Part shown: positions 43,863 through 51,418 of the stretch, one piece after another
Layout of the letters: each line of letters begins with the position of its first letter
How positions within the stretch are numbered: the stretch's first letter is position 1
Assembly: GCA_963705515.1 (NCBI GenBank)
Contig: CAVPJV010000003.1
Span: 1-64,000 of the forward strand
DNA length: 64,000 bases
DNA from: Gaiellasilicea sp963705515
GTDB taxonomy: Bacteria; Actinomycetota; Thermoleophilia; Gaiellales; Gaiellaceae
Direction: 5' to 3'
Program-made: the position numbers and the translations under genes
The notes under the pieces: generated by a model
What the model saw: only the letters and a program-made list of their open reading frames with translations
Database searches by the model: none
What the model was told of the DNA's origin: nothing

Positions 43863-45686
43863 GTGGTGACGAGTCCGGAGGCCGTCGCCCCTTCCGGTGC
43901 CGCCGAAGTCGAAGGGGCGCCTGCGCGCTCCGTGCGCGCGCTGTTCCCCGCGAGCGCGCGTGGAGCGGCCACCGTTGCCATCCTGCCGGTCGCGCTCTCG
44001 GCGCTCTTGCTCGGCGTCACGAGCGACCACCTCTCCCACCCGAGTGCGGCGGGGGCCTACTGGACGTATCTGGTCGTGGCCCCGGTGCTCGTCGGGCTCG
44101 TCTGGTGGCGGCGCCGCCCGGCCAGCCGGCTCGGGCCGCTGCTCGTCGCGCTCGGCTACATGTCGTGGCCGATTTCATGGCAGGGATCGGACGTGCCGGC
44201 CGTCCACAGCCTCGGCACCCTCGGGACGGCGCCCCTGATCGCCATGAGCCTGTACCTCTGCCTCGCCTTCTCGACCGGCCGGCTGCGGCACACCGCCGAC
44301 CGCCGACTGCTCGCCGCGCTGGTCTTCATCCTGGCCCTTTTCTTCGGCGCTTCGCTGCTCCTCTCGCCCGTGCTCGTCGGCGAGGGGCCGCTCTCCGCCT
44401 GCGCCGCCGCCTGTCCTGAGAATCCCTTCCTGATCTCGTCGGAACCGCAGCTGCTGGACACGGTGGCGACGTTCGTCACGTACGTCGGGCTCGCCGTGGT
44501 CGCCGGGATCGTCGCCGTCTGGATCCGGCGGTTCCGCACGGCCACGCGACCGCAGCGCCGGACGCTCGCCCAGGTCGCCGCGTCCTCGCTGCTGCTCGTG
44601 CCGTCGCTGTTCGTCTTCTACTTCGCGGTGCTCGTGATCGGGGTGGGCGAGAGCACGGCCGACGCGCTTTCCTGGCTGCTCGTCGGCATGTGGATCCTGT
44701 TCCCGCTCGGATTCGCGATCGCGCTCGTGCAGGCCGACCTCTTCGCCGGCCAAGCGTTCCGCCAGCTGCTGAGCGAGCTCGCGAACCGGCCCACGCCCGA
44801 AGGCTGGCATGCGATCGTGGCGGAGGCTCTCGACGACCCGTCGCTGCGACTCGGCTACTGGGACCCGGACGCGGGGCACTTCCGCGACGCTGCGGGCGGC
44901 GAGCTCGTGCGCACGCCCGAGCGCTTCGGCCGGCAGTGGCTGGAGGTCACGCGCGACGGCATACCCGTGGCAGCGCTCGACACAGACGACGCGCTCGCCG
45001 AGAATCCCGAGCTCGTCGACGCGGCCGCGTCGGCGACCCTGCTCGCGGTCGAGACCGGCCGGCTCGAGGGCCAGCTGCGCGCCTCCCAGGCCCGCGCCCT
45101 CGCCGCGGCGGATGCGGAACGGCGCCGGATCGGGCGCGACCTGCACGACACCGCCCAGCAGCGGCTCGTCGCGTTGCGTGTCCATCTCAGCCTCGCCGGC
45201 GAGCAGCTCCCGCCGGAGGAGCAGCCGATCGTCGAGCAGCTCGAGCGGGAGCTCGACGAGGCGCTCGACGAGCTCCAGAGCGTCGCGCGCGGCATCTACC
45301 CGCAGGTGCTCGCCCAGCACGGCCTCGCCGCCGCGTTGCGCTCGGCGGTGCAGACCGCAGCGATCCCGGTGAGCATCACGGACGATGGCCTGCGCCGCCA
45401 TTCGAGCGCCGTCGAGCTCGCCGTCTACTACTGCTGCCTCGAAGCGCTCCAGAATGCCGCGAAACACGCCGGGCCCGGAGCGTCGGCGAGCATCTGGCTC
45501 TCGGACGCCGACGGCGAGCTTCGCTTCCGCGTCGAGGACGACGGGCTGGGCTTCGAGCCGGCACGGGTCGAACGCGGCACGGGCCTCACGAACCTGGCCG
45601 ACCGGCTCTCGGCCGTCGGCGGCGGTATCCGGATCGACTCCACCGCCGGTCACGGCACCTGCGTCGCGGGCCAGATCCCCGTCTGA
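43863..45686 (+). CDS. Membrane sensor histidine kinase, NarX/LiaS type
   Basis: 607 aa. Seven or eight membrane helices (residues about 35-300), a GAF-like linker (RPTPEGWHAIVAEALDDPSL), the HisKA_3 dimerisation helix RRRIGRDLHDTAQQRLVALR with phospho-accepting His428, and an HATPase domain with DDGLGFEP and GTGLTNLADRLSAVGGGI. It phosphorylates a NarL-type regulator, most likely the divergent gene at 43063. The many helices without an extracellular domain suggest sensing within the membrane. Start GTG 43863 (or 43866); 110 bases separate the two divergent starts, with no palindrome of the 17-bp type. Confidence 0.88.
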   Translation: MVTSPEAVAPSGAAEVEGAPARSVRALFPASARGAATVAILPVALSALLLGVTSDHLSHPSAAGAYWTYLVVAPVLVGLVWWRRRPASRLGPLLVALGYMSWPISWQGSDVPAVHSLGTLGTAPLIAMSLYLCLAFSTGRLRHTADRRLLAALVFILALFFGASLLLSPVLVGEGPLSACAAACPENPFLISSEPQLLDTVATFVTYVGLAVVAGIVAVWIRRFRTATRPQRRTLAQVAASSLLLVPSLFVFYFAVLVIGVGESTADALSWLLVGMWILFPLGFAIALVQADLFAGQAFRQLLSELANRPTPEGWHAIVAEALDDPSLRLGYWDPDAGHFRDAAGGELVRTPERFGRQWLEVTRDGIPVAALDTDDALAENPELVDAAASATLLAVETGRLEGQLRASQARALAAADAERRRIGRDLHDTAQQRLVALRVHLSLAGEQLPPEEQPIVEQLERELDEALDELQSVARGIYPQVLAQHGLAAALRSAVQTAAIPVSITDDGLRRHSSAVELAVYYCCLEALQNAAKHAGPGASASIWLSDADGELRFRVEDDGLGFEPARVERGTGLTNLADRLSAVGGGIRIDSTAGHGTCVAGQIPV

Positions 45687-45694
45687 CCCGACGC

Positions 45695-46830
45695 TCAGAC
45701 CGTCGTTGGAGTCTCGGGCTCGGGAGCGGGAACCGGCAGCGCTTCGTCTGCCCGCGCCGCCCTCGTCAGGGCTGCTACACCGAAGCCCAGCATGACTGCG
45801 AACGCGAGGATGAGCTGCCACCGACGCACCTGCGCCGTCGGGCCCCACCAGACGAGCAGCGCCAACAGGAGGGCCGCGGCGCCGTAAGCGATCTCCGGCC
45901 GCTCGAGCCACGGCGCCAGCCGCCGCCGGACCGCGACCGCCCTCGTCGAGGGCCCCACGAGCCACACGCCGAGGAGAAGTACGAGCCCGAGCCCGACGAG
46001 CGTCCGGCCGCCGTCACGCAGGAGTTCGGTGAGGATCTCCCAGGTCGCGCTTGCCGCGGGTCTCACGGACTCGGCCTGGACGAGGTTGTCGACGATGTAG
46101 TTGCCGGCGACGCTGCGCAGGACGAGGACGAGTGTTCCCGCGACGATCGCTCCGATCGCGAGCTCGCGTACGATCGACCGTCGTCGGCCCTCGGCAAGCC
46201 AGATCGCGAGCGCCGCGAGCAGCAGCGGCACGATCCAGAGGAATTGCCCCAGGATCTTCAGGAACTGGGTCACGTCCTGCGCCTTCGAGAGCTGATCGGC
46301 CTCCATGATCTCGATCCGGCCCGCGTCGGCCGGTAGTTTCGGGCGACGCGGCCGAAGATCGCGACGCGGTCGCCGAGCTGGATCACGAGCGGCCTCAGGT
46401 TCAGGACGACGACGCCGTCCTCGGTGCTGACCGCAGTCAGGTCGTCGTCGAGCACGCGCAGCAGCTGCTCATGGGTCGTCGACAGGGATTGCACCCAGAG
46501 ATCCTGGGCCCGGGGGCGCTCGAGCACCCGGATCGCGGCCCGGTCGGCGAGCTCCCTCGCGACGGCGGAGATCGGGCCGGCGAGCCCCTGCTGGTCAGGA
46601 GGAAGGCGCTCCTCGAGCGCGGCCGAGACGTCCACGTTCGCGTAGAGCGCCTCGACGAGCGACACAGCGATCTGTTCGCGGACGGTGTCGTTCGCAATCA
46701 GCTCCGCAGCCGAGTTGCTGAAGGTCTCGTTGTCGAGCGCCTGGTAGCGGATGAAGCCGGCGAGCAGTGCCAGCACGGCGAAGAGCGCAGCCAGGACGAC
46801 CAGAATCCTGGCGAGGAGCATCCGACTCAT
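45695..46830 (-). CDS. Integral membrane protein, frameshift near 46342
   Basis: About 378 aa. An N-terminal helix (LLARILVVLAALFAVLALLA), an extracytoplasmic part with NETFSNSAAELIANDTVREQ, then in another frame four or more helices (FLWIVPLLLAALAIWLAEG, LVGLGLVLLLGVWLVGP). The pattern is that of a widespread actinobacterial membrane protein family; function unknown. The frame breaks between VAIFGRVA and KLPADAGRIEIMEADQLS near 46342, and one missing base restores it. ATG 46830 overlaps the stop of the preceding gene by four bases. Confidence 0.65.
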
Positions 46831-47072
46831 CGCGGGGCGCCGGATGCCGCCGGCGAGTCGGTCGGTGCGTCAGGGAGGCGACGCACTTCGATCAGCTCCA
46901 GGCCGAGGTCGGCGACGCGGTCGAGCAGCCCGTGGAGCGCCGCCTGGTCGGTGATTGCTCCGTGCAGCACCGTCTCCACTGGGCGCACGTCGACGCTCAG
47001 GCCGTCGAAAGCGAAGGCTGTCTCTTCGCTCACTCGACCTTTGATCCGGATCTCGTAGCGTTCCGTCGTCAG
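46827..47072 (-). CDS. Small conserved protein, possible CTG start, 81 aa
   Basis: Reads TTERYEIRIKGRVSEETAFA, then FDGLSVDVRPVETVLHGAI and ALHGLLDRVADLGLELIEVR, a strand-helix pattern found beside membrane proteins in many actinobacteria; function unknown. No ATG, GTG or TTG lies at the right place. CTG 47072 has AAGGGA six bases upstream and follows the predicted transcription start, so it is adopted; GTG 47102 is the alternative. Confidence 0.6.
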   Translation of the reverse strand: MTTERYEIRIKGRVSEETAFAFDGLSVDVRPVETVLHGAITDQAALHGLLDRVADLGLELIEVRRLPDAPTDSPAASGAPR

Positions 47073-47098
47073 CTCGTTCCCTTGCAGCGGTGGACTGA

Positions 47099-47144
47099 AC
47101 ACTTCCCGGCGGTGGAGTGAGAAGGCGTCACCCCGCCTGGGTGA
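47099..47144 (-). promoter_or_regulatory. 17-bp palindrome (47128-47144) and -10 box
   Basis: TCACCC-CGCCT-GGGTGA, a perfect inverted repeat in its arms, centre 47136. Minus-strand AAGTGT (47099-47104) ends 37 bases away. It lies just below the DUF7144 gene stop and would drive the small conserved protein and the membrane protein after it. Confidence 0.55.
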
Positions 47145-47155
47145 ACGGTGCGTGG

Positions 47156-47584
47156 TCAGGACGTCCCGGCCTCCTGCCGGCCGTACACGGCGAGCGCCCA
47201 GATGACGGCGACGTCGAGTGCGATCACGAGGATCGACCAGAGCGGGTAGTACGGGATGAAGAAGAAGTTGGCGACCGCGCTCAGCGACGCGAGCGTGATC
47301 CCGACGACGCGGGCCCACGTCGCTCCGGCCAGGACGCCAATCCCGGCGAGGACCAGCACCACGCCGAGGATGAGGTGGATCCACCCCCATGCGGTCACGT
47401 CGAGGTCGTAGATGTAGTTCGGCCCGACCACGAAGAACTCGTCCTCGAAGATCGCGGCAATGCCGGCGATCACCTGGAAGCAGCCGACGATCATCATCAT
47501 CACCGCAGCGAAGACGACGAAGCCGACGGTCAAGCCGCTCGTCCGCTCCACGTTCCCCTCGTAACGCGCCTCGCTGGTAGCCAT
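47156..47584 (-). CDS. DUF7144-type four-helix membrane protein, second copy
   Basis: 142 aa, paralogue of 31273-31680. Shared: FEDEFFVV, DLDVTAWGWIHLILGVVL, TWARVVGITLASLSAVANFF and YYPLWSILVIALDVAVIWAL. It has a longer N-terminal tail (MATSEARYEGNVERTSG). GAAGGGGAA precedes ATG 47584. Unlike the other copy, it has a 17-bp palindrome upstream with TAGCGT at the expected distance. Confidence 0.75.
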   Translation of the reverse strand: MATSEARYEGNVERTSGLTVGFVVFAAVMMMIVGCFQVIAGIAAIFEDEFFVVGPNYIYDLDVTAWGWIHLILGVVLVLAGIGVLAGATWARVVGITLASLSAVANFFFIPYYPLWSILVIALDVAVIWALAVYGRQEAGTS

Positions 47585-47617
47585 ACGTTCCCCTTCTGCT
47601 CGTGGTCGACGGCCGCG

Positions 47618-47663
47618 ACGCTACGCGGACAGCGGGTGACCTCTGCTCACCCGGCGGGGGTGA
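47618..47663 (-). promoter_or_regulatory. 17-bp palindrome (47647-47663) and -10 box
   Basis: TCACCC-GGCGG-GGGTGA, centre 47655, with an additional GGGTGA half-site at 47634-47639. Minus-strand TAGCGT (47618-47623) ends 37 bases from the centre. It is the last copy seen; none was found from 47.7 kb to the end. Confidence 0.6.
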
Positions 47664-47678
47664 AGCCTGCGGGCCGCG

Positions 47679-48167
47679 TCAGTCGAACGTGCCGGCGCGG
47701 AAGCGGCCGCCGTAGAAGACGAGCGGCTGGACGGCCGGGTCCGATCCGGCCTCGAGGGGCCGGCCGAGCAGGATCGTGTGGTCGCCGCCTGCGAGCTCCC
47801 CCTCGAGCTCGCAGGCGAGCCAGGCGACCGCGCCTCCGAGCACAGGGACGCCGTCCACGAGCTCGTGCGGGACGCCCGCGAGCTTCTCCTCGCCGCTCGC
47901 CTTCGTCGCGAAGCGGCGGGCGATCTCCTCCTGGTCGGAGGCGAGGACGTTGATGCAGAAGCGACCCGAGTTGCGCACCGCCTGCAGCGTGTTCGAGCTG
48001 TGGTCGAGCGCCACGAGCACGAGCGGCGGGTCGAGCGAGAGGGACGTGAGGGCGTTCGTCGTCGCTCCGCGGTGGCCCGAGTCGTCGCGGCTCGTGACGA
48101 CCGCGACGCCGGTCGCCCAGCTCGCCATCAGGCGGCGCAGCTCCTGTGCGTCGAGCGTCGTGCTCAC
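47679..48167 (-). CDS. Flavin reductase family protein
   Basis: 162 aa from GTG 48167 (VSTTLDAQELRRL); ATG 48191 would add eight residues and touch the divergent start. FMN-binding split-barrel fold: WATGVAVVTSRDDSGHRGAT, the substrate segment LSLDPPLVLVALDHSSNT, FCINVLASDQEEIARRF and GGDHTILLGRP. Such proteins supply reduced flavin to monooxygenases; no oxygenase partner is adjacent. Divergent from the flavoprotein at 48207. Confidence 0.85.
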   Translation of the reverse strand: MSTTLDAQELRRLMASWATGVAVVTSRDDSGHRGATTNALTSLSLDPPLVLVALDHSSNTLQAVRNSGRFCINVLASDQEEIARRFATKASGEEKLAGVPHELVDGVPVLGGAVAWLACELEGELAGGDHTILLGRPLEAGSDPAVQPLVFYGGRFRAGTFD

Positions 48168-48206
48168 GCCAGGATCGTCGCATACGCCCATGTGTCAGAC
48201 TCGGCT

Positions 48207-49565
48207 GTGGCCGAACGGATCTTCGACGTCGTGGTGGTCGGCGCTGGACCGGCCGGCGAGGTCGCCGCCGGTCGGCTGGCTGAGGCCGGCATCGAGGTCG
48301 CAGTCGTCGAGCAGCGCCTCGTCGGCGGCGAGTGCTCCTTCTACGCGTGCATGCCGTCGAAGTCTCTGCTGCGCCCGGGCGAGCTGCTCGCCGAAGCGAG
48401 ACGGGTGCCGGGGCTCCGGGTGGAGGGGCTGGATGCGGCGGCGGTGCTCGCGCGACGCAACGAGGTGATCAACGATCTCGACGACTCGTTGCAAGTGCCA
48501 TGGCTCGAGGAGCGGGGCGTGACGCTCGTCCGCGGGCATGGGCGGCTCGATGGCGAGAAGCGGGTTCAGGTGGACGACGACGTGCTGGTGGCGCGGCAGG
48601 CGGTCGTGATTGCGACCGGCAGCGGCCCTGCGATGCCGCCGATCCCCGGCCTGGCAGAGGCGCGCCCCTGGGGCAACCGGGAGGCGACGACGGCGAAAGA
48701 GGCGCCCGAGAGCCTCGTCATCCTCGGCGGCGGGGTCGTCGGCGTCGAGCTGGCGCAGGCGTGGTCCTCGCTCGGCACGAAGGTCGTCATGCTGGAGGGC
48801 GCGCCGCGCGTGATCGTGCGGGAGGAGCCGTTCGCCTCGGCCGAGGTGGCTGCGGCGCTCGGCGAGGCAGGCGTCGAAATACGGACGGAGAGCCGCGCGG
48901 TCGCTGTGTCGCGCGAGGACGATGAGGTCGTCATCGAGCTCGCGGACGGACCGAGCGCGCGCGGGGCCGAGCTGCTCGTCGCGGTCGGGCGTCAGGAGAA
49001 CACGTCGGAGATCGGGCTCGAGACGGTCGGCCTCGAGCCCGGCAAGCCGGTCGAGGTCGGCTCGAACCTCCGCTCGCCGCGGCACGACTGGCTCTACGCG
49101 ATCGGCGACGCAAACGGGCGTGCGCTGCTGACGCACATGGGCAAGTACCAGGGGCGCCTCGCCGCCGACGCGATCCTCGGCAAGAGCGTCGCGGTGCTCT
49201 CGGACGGCCCGCTCTCGCCGCGCGTGATCTTCACCGACCCGCAGGTCGCAGCCGTCGGCCACACGCTCGGCTCTGCAGAGGCGGCCGGAATGGTCGTCCG
49301 GGCCGTCGACGTGCCCACGAGCGGCACCGCGGGCGCCAGCTTCGTCGGCCGTGGCACGGCCGGGACATCGCGGCTCGTGCTCGACGACGTCAAGGGGGTG
49401 ATCGCCGGTGCCACCTTCGTCGGCTTCGAAGTCGCCGAAATGCTCCATGCGGCGACGATCGCCGTCATCGGCGAGGTCCCGCTCGACCGGCTCGGCCATG
49501 CGGTTCCGTGCTTCCCGACGCGGAATGAGGTCTGGTTGAACCTGCTCGAGGCGGCCGGGCTGTAA
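48207..49565 (+). CDS. Flavoprotein disulfide reductase (dihydrolipoyl dehydrogenase-like)
   Basis: 452 aa, class I pyridine nucleotide-disulfide oxidoreductase. FAD motif FDVVVVGAGPAGEVAAGRL, redox pair in GGECSFYACMPSKSLLRP (CxxxxC), NAD(P)H motif LVILGGGVVGVELAQAW, the second FAD motif LYAIGDANGRALLTH. The usual C-terminal His-Glu pair of true lipoamide dehydrogenases is not evident; the tail reads HAATIAVIGEVPLDRLGHAV, so the substrate is uncertain (mercury, mycothione or quinone relatives are alternatives). Start GTG 48207 (MAERIF), or GTG 48192. Confidence 0.85.
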   Translation: MAERIFDVVVVGAGPAGEVAAGRLAEAGIEVAVVEQRLVGGECSFYACMPSKSLLRPGELLAEARRVPGLRVEGLDAAAVLARRNEVINDLDDSLQVPWLEERGVTLVRGHGRLDGEKRVQVDDDVLVARQAVVIATGSGPAMPPIPGLAEARPWGNREATTAKEAPESLVILGGGVVGVELAQAWSSLGTKVVMLEGAPRVIVREEPFASAEVAAALGEAGVEIRTESRAVAVSREDDEVVIELADGPSARGAELLVAVGRQENTSEIGLETVGLEPGKPVEVGSNLRSPRHDWLYAIGDANGRALLTHMGKYQGRLAADAILGKSVAVLSDGPLSPRVIFTDPQVAAVGHTLGSAEAAGMVVRAVDVPTSGTAGASFVGRGTAGTSRLVLDDVKGVIAGATFVGFEVAEMLHAATIAVIGEVPLDRLGHAVPCFPTRNEVWLNLLEAAGL

Positions 49566-49574
49566 GCGCCATGC

Positions 49575-49601
49575 CCCAGGGACAGTCCCTGGGACCGGTC
49601 C
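49575..49601. repeat. Palindromic repeat, copy 1
   Basis: CCCAGGGAC-A-GTCCCTGGG (49575-49593), perfect 9-base arms, followed by the palindrome GGACCGGTCC and, a few bases on, GCAGAC. The core GGGACAGTCCCTGGGAC and the trailing GCAGAC recur in copy 2 at 53858. It lies between the flavoprotein and methyltransferase genes. Confidence 0.75.
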
Positions 49602-49623
49602 TGAGCAGACAAGATGGGTTTCG

Positions 49624-50751
49624 ATGGCTCCGCTCGACGACCTGCTGAACGCCGTCTTTCAGGACGATGCGCTGCTCCGCGCGGTGCTCTCGAAGCCGCG
49701 TTCGGCCGGCCTGCCCCGGAAGGTGACCGTCGAGCCCGTCGACCTGCGGAACGAGAAGGCATTCCAGTTCACGTCTCGGCTCGCCGACCGCGTCATACAC
49801 GACAACCTCGGCGCCGACGAGGCGCGCGAGCGCGTGGGGCTCCTGCTCGCGAACTATGGCCAGGGGCTGCTGCAAACGGCCGACGCCGACTGGCAGGTGC
49901 TCGGCGAGACCGTGCTGCGGCGGCCGCCGACCCGGACGGCCGCATCGGGCGCCCACGACCGGCGCAAGCAGTACCTGCTCGAGGAAGGCACACCCGTGCC
50001 CTTCCTCGTCGAGCTCGGCGTGATGACGCCGGACGGCAAGGTGCGGAGCAGCCGCTACGACAAGTTCCGCCAGGTCAACCGCTTCCTCGAGCTGGTCGAC
50101 GACGTCGTCCCCTCACTCCGGACCGATGGGACGCTCCGCGTGGTCGACTTCGGCTGCGGCAAGTCGTATCTCACCTTCGCGATTCACCATCTGCTGACCG
50201 AGCTGCGCGGCCGTGAGGTGGAGATCGTGGGGCTCGACCTCAAGGACGACGTGATCGACGCGTGCTCGGCGCTCGCAGCCCGCTCCGAGTCGGAGGGTCT
50301 CCGCTTCGAGCAGGGGGACATCGCCGGCTTCGACGCGCGTGAGAAGGTCGACCTCGTCGTCAGCCTCCACGCCTGCGACACCGCCACCGACGAGGCGCTT
50401 GCACAGGCTATTCGCTGGCAGGCGGACGTGATCCTGGCCGTTCCCTGCTGCCAGAAGGAGGCCTACAGGCAGATCCAGAGCTCGCTGCTCGGTCCGGTTC
50501 TCCGGCACGGCCTCGCGAAGGAGCGTCTTGCGGCGCTCGTCACGGACACGCTCCGCGCCCAGCTGCTCGAGCTCAAGGGGTACCGGACGCAGCTGGTCGA
50601 GTTCGTTCCGCTCGAGCACACCGCGAAGAACGTCCTCATCCGCGCCGTGAAGGGCGCGCCCGCGGATGCCGAGACACGCCGTGCCTACGAGGAGCTCCGC
50701 GATGCCCTCGGGCTCGACCCGGCGCTCGAGCGGCTGCTCTCTTCTGCCTGA
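49624..50751 (+). CDS. SAM-dependent methyltransferase, Methyltransf_32 type
   Basis: 375 aa. A helical N-terminal half with AFQFTSRLADRVIHDNLG and RRKQYLLEEGTPVPFLVELG leads to a class I methyltransferase domain: motif I LRVVDFGCGKSYLTFAIHHL, acidic loop VEIVGLDLKDDVIDACS, and the family signature VVSLHACDTATDEALAQA, followed by AVPCCQKEAYRQI. Proteins with this pattern are related to eukaryotic METTL25 and may act on RNA, but the substrate is not established. ATG 49624. Confidence 0.8.
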   Translation: MAPLDDLLNAVFQDDALLRAVLSKPRSAGLPRKVTVEPVDLRNEKAFQFTSRLADRVIHDNLGADEARERVGLLLANYGQGLLQTADADWQVLGETVLRRPPTRTAASGAHDRRKQYLLEEGTPVPFLVELGVMTPDGKVRSSRYDKFRQVNRFLELVDDVVPSLRTDGTLRVVDFGCGKSYLTFAIHHLLTELRGREVEIVGLDLKDDVIDACSALAARSESEGLRFEQGDIAGFDAREKVDLVVSLHACDTATDEALAQAIRWQADVILAVPCCQKEAYRQIQSSLLGPVLRHGLAKERLAALVTDTLRAQLLELKGYRTQLVEFVPLEHTAKNVLIRAVKGAPADAETRRAYEELRDALGLDPALERLLSSA

Positions 50752-50760
50752 GCTGCGCAG

Positions 50761-51126
50761 TTAGCTCAGCTGCGCGGCGAGTGCGGCCTCGACGGTCTCG
50801 TGCACGGCGAGGTGTTGGTCGAGTCCGGAGATCGAGAGCGCCCGGTGGGTCTCGAGCCCGGGAGCGGCGAGCAGGAACCTCTGGCGGTCGTCGAGCTTCG
50901 TGCGCGCCTCGATCAGGACGCCGAGGGCCGTCGAGTCGACGAAGTCCACCTCGCCCAGGTCGACGACGAGCCGCTCCGGCTGCTCCGAGCAGAGCTCGAG
51001 GAGAGCCGAGCGGACCTCGGATGCGTTGTAGAGGTCGAGCTCGCCGACGAGGTGGATCACCACGGCTCCGTTCTGACGATCGATGCCCCCAACGGGGTGC
51101 TCGTTCAGTCTCAACTCGTCCGTCAT
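50761..51126 (-). CDS. STAS-domain anti-sigma factor antagonist
   Basis: 121 aa from MTDELRLNEH. STAS fold with VVIHLVGELDLYNASEVRSA and the phosphorylatable serine Ser65 in VDFVDSTALGVLIEA, as in SpoIIAA/RsbV-type antagonists, which when unphosphorylated bind an anti-sigma kinase and free a sigma factor. No RsbW-type kinase or cognate sigma gene is adjacent. ATG 51126 is preferred over 51141. Convergent with the methyltransferase gene. Confidence 0.88.
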   Translation of the reverse strand: MTDELRLNEHPVGGIDRQNGAVVIHLVGELDLYNASEVRSALLELCSEQPERLVVDLGEVDFVDSTALGVLIEARTKLDDRQRFLLAAPGLETHRALSISGLDQHLAVHETVEAALAAQLS

Positions 51127-51287
51127 GCCGTGGGCAAGCATAGTTACGCGGCGTCAGGGCGAGTGTGTGCCCGGTGCCGCCCGGATGGCCGCCGAGGGTA
51201 TCGCCGTGGTTCTCGAGTCGCTCAGCGAGCCGGCGTGAGCATGATCCAGCCCCTCACACCGCGCGGCGGCATGTCAAGAACGGCGGG

Positions 51288-51371
51288 TTGACTTGGATAG
51301 AGCTTGAGCAGATACTTGCCCGCGCACGGGATGGGTCACCATCTCGCCGAGACTGGGCTGGAGCACAGCCC
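51288..51371 (+). promoter_or_regulatory. Sigma70-type promoter and structured leader of the M1 peptidase
   Basis: TTGACT (51288-51293), 17-base spacer, GATACT (51311-51316), the best classical promoter in the window. The leader of about 95 bases contains two hairpins, GATGG/CCATC (51330-51343) and GGGCTG/CAGCCC (51355-51371), before GAAAGGGG and the ATG at 51419. The leader could be regulatory; no known riboswitch was recognised. The rest of 51127-51287 shows nothing recognisable. Confidence 0.55.
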
Positions 51372-51418
51372 CGGCCCGACGTTCCCCCCAGCCTGACGAT
51401 GACGGAAAGGGGTTGCGA

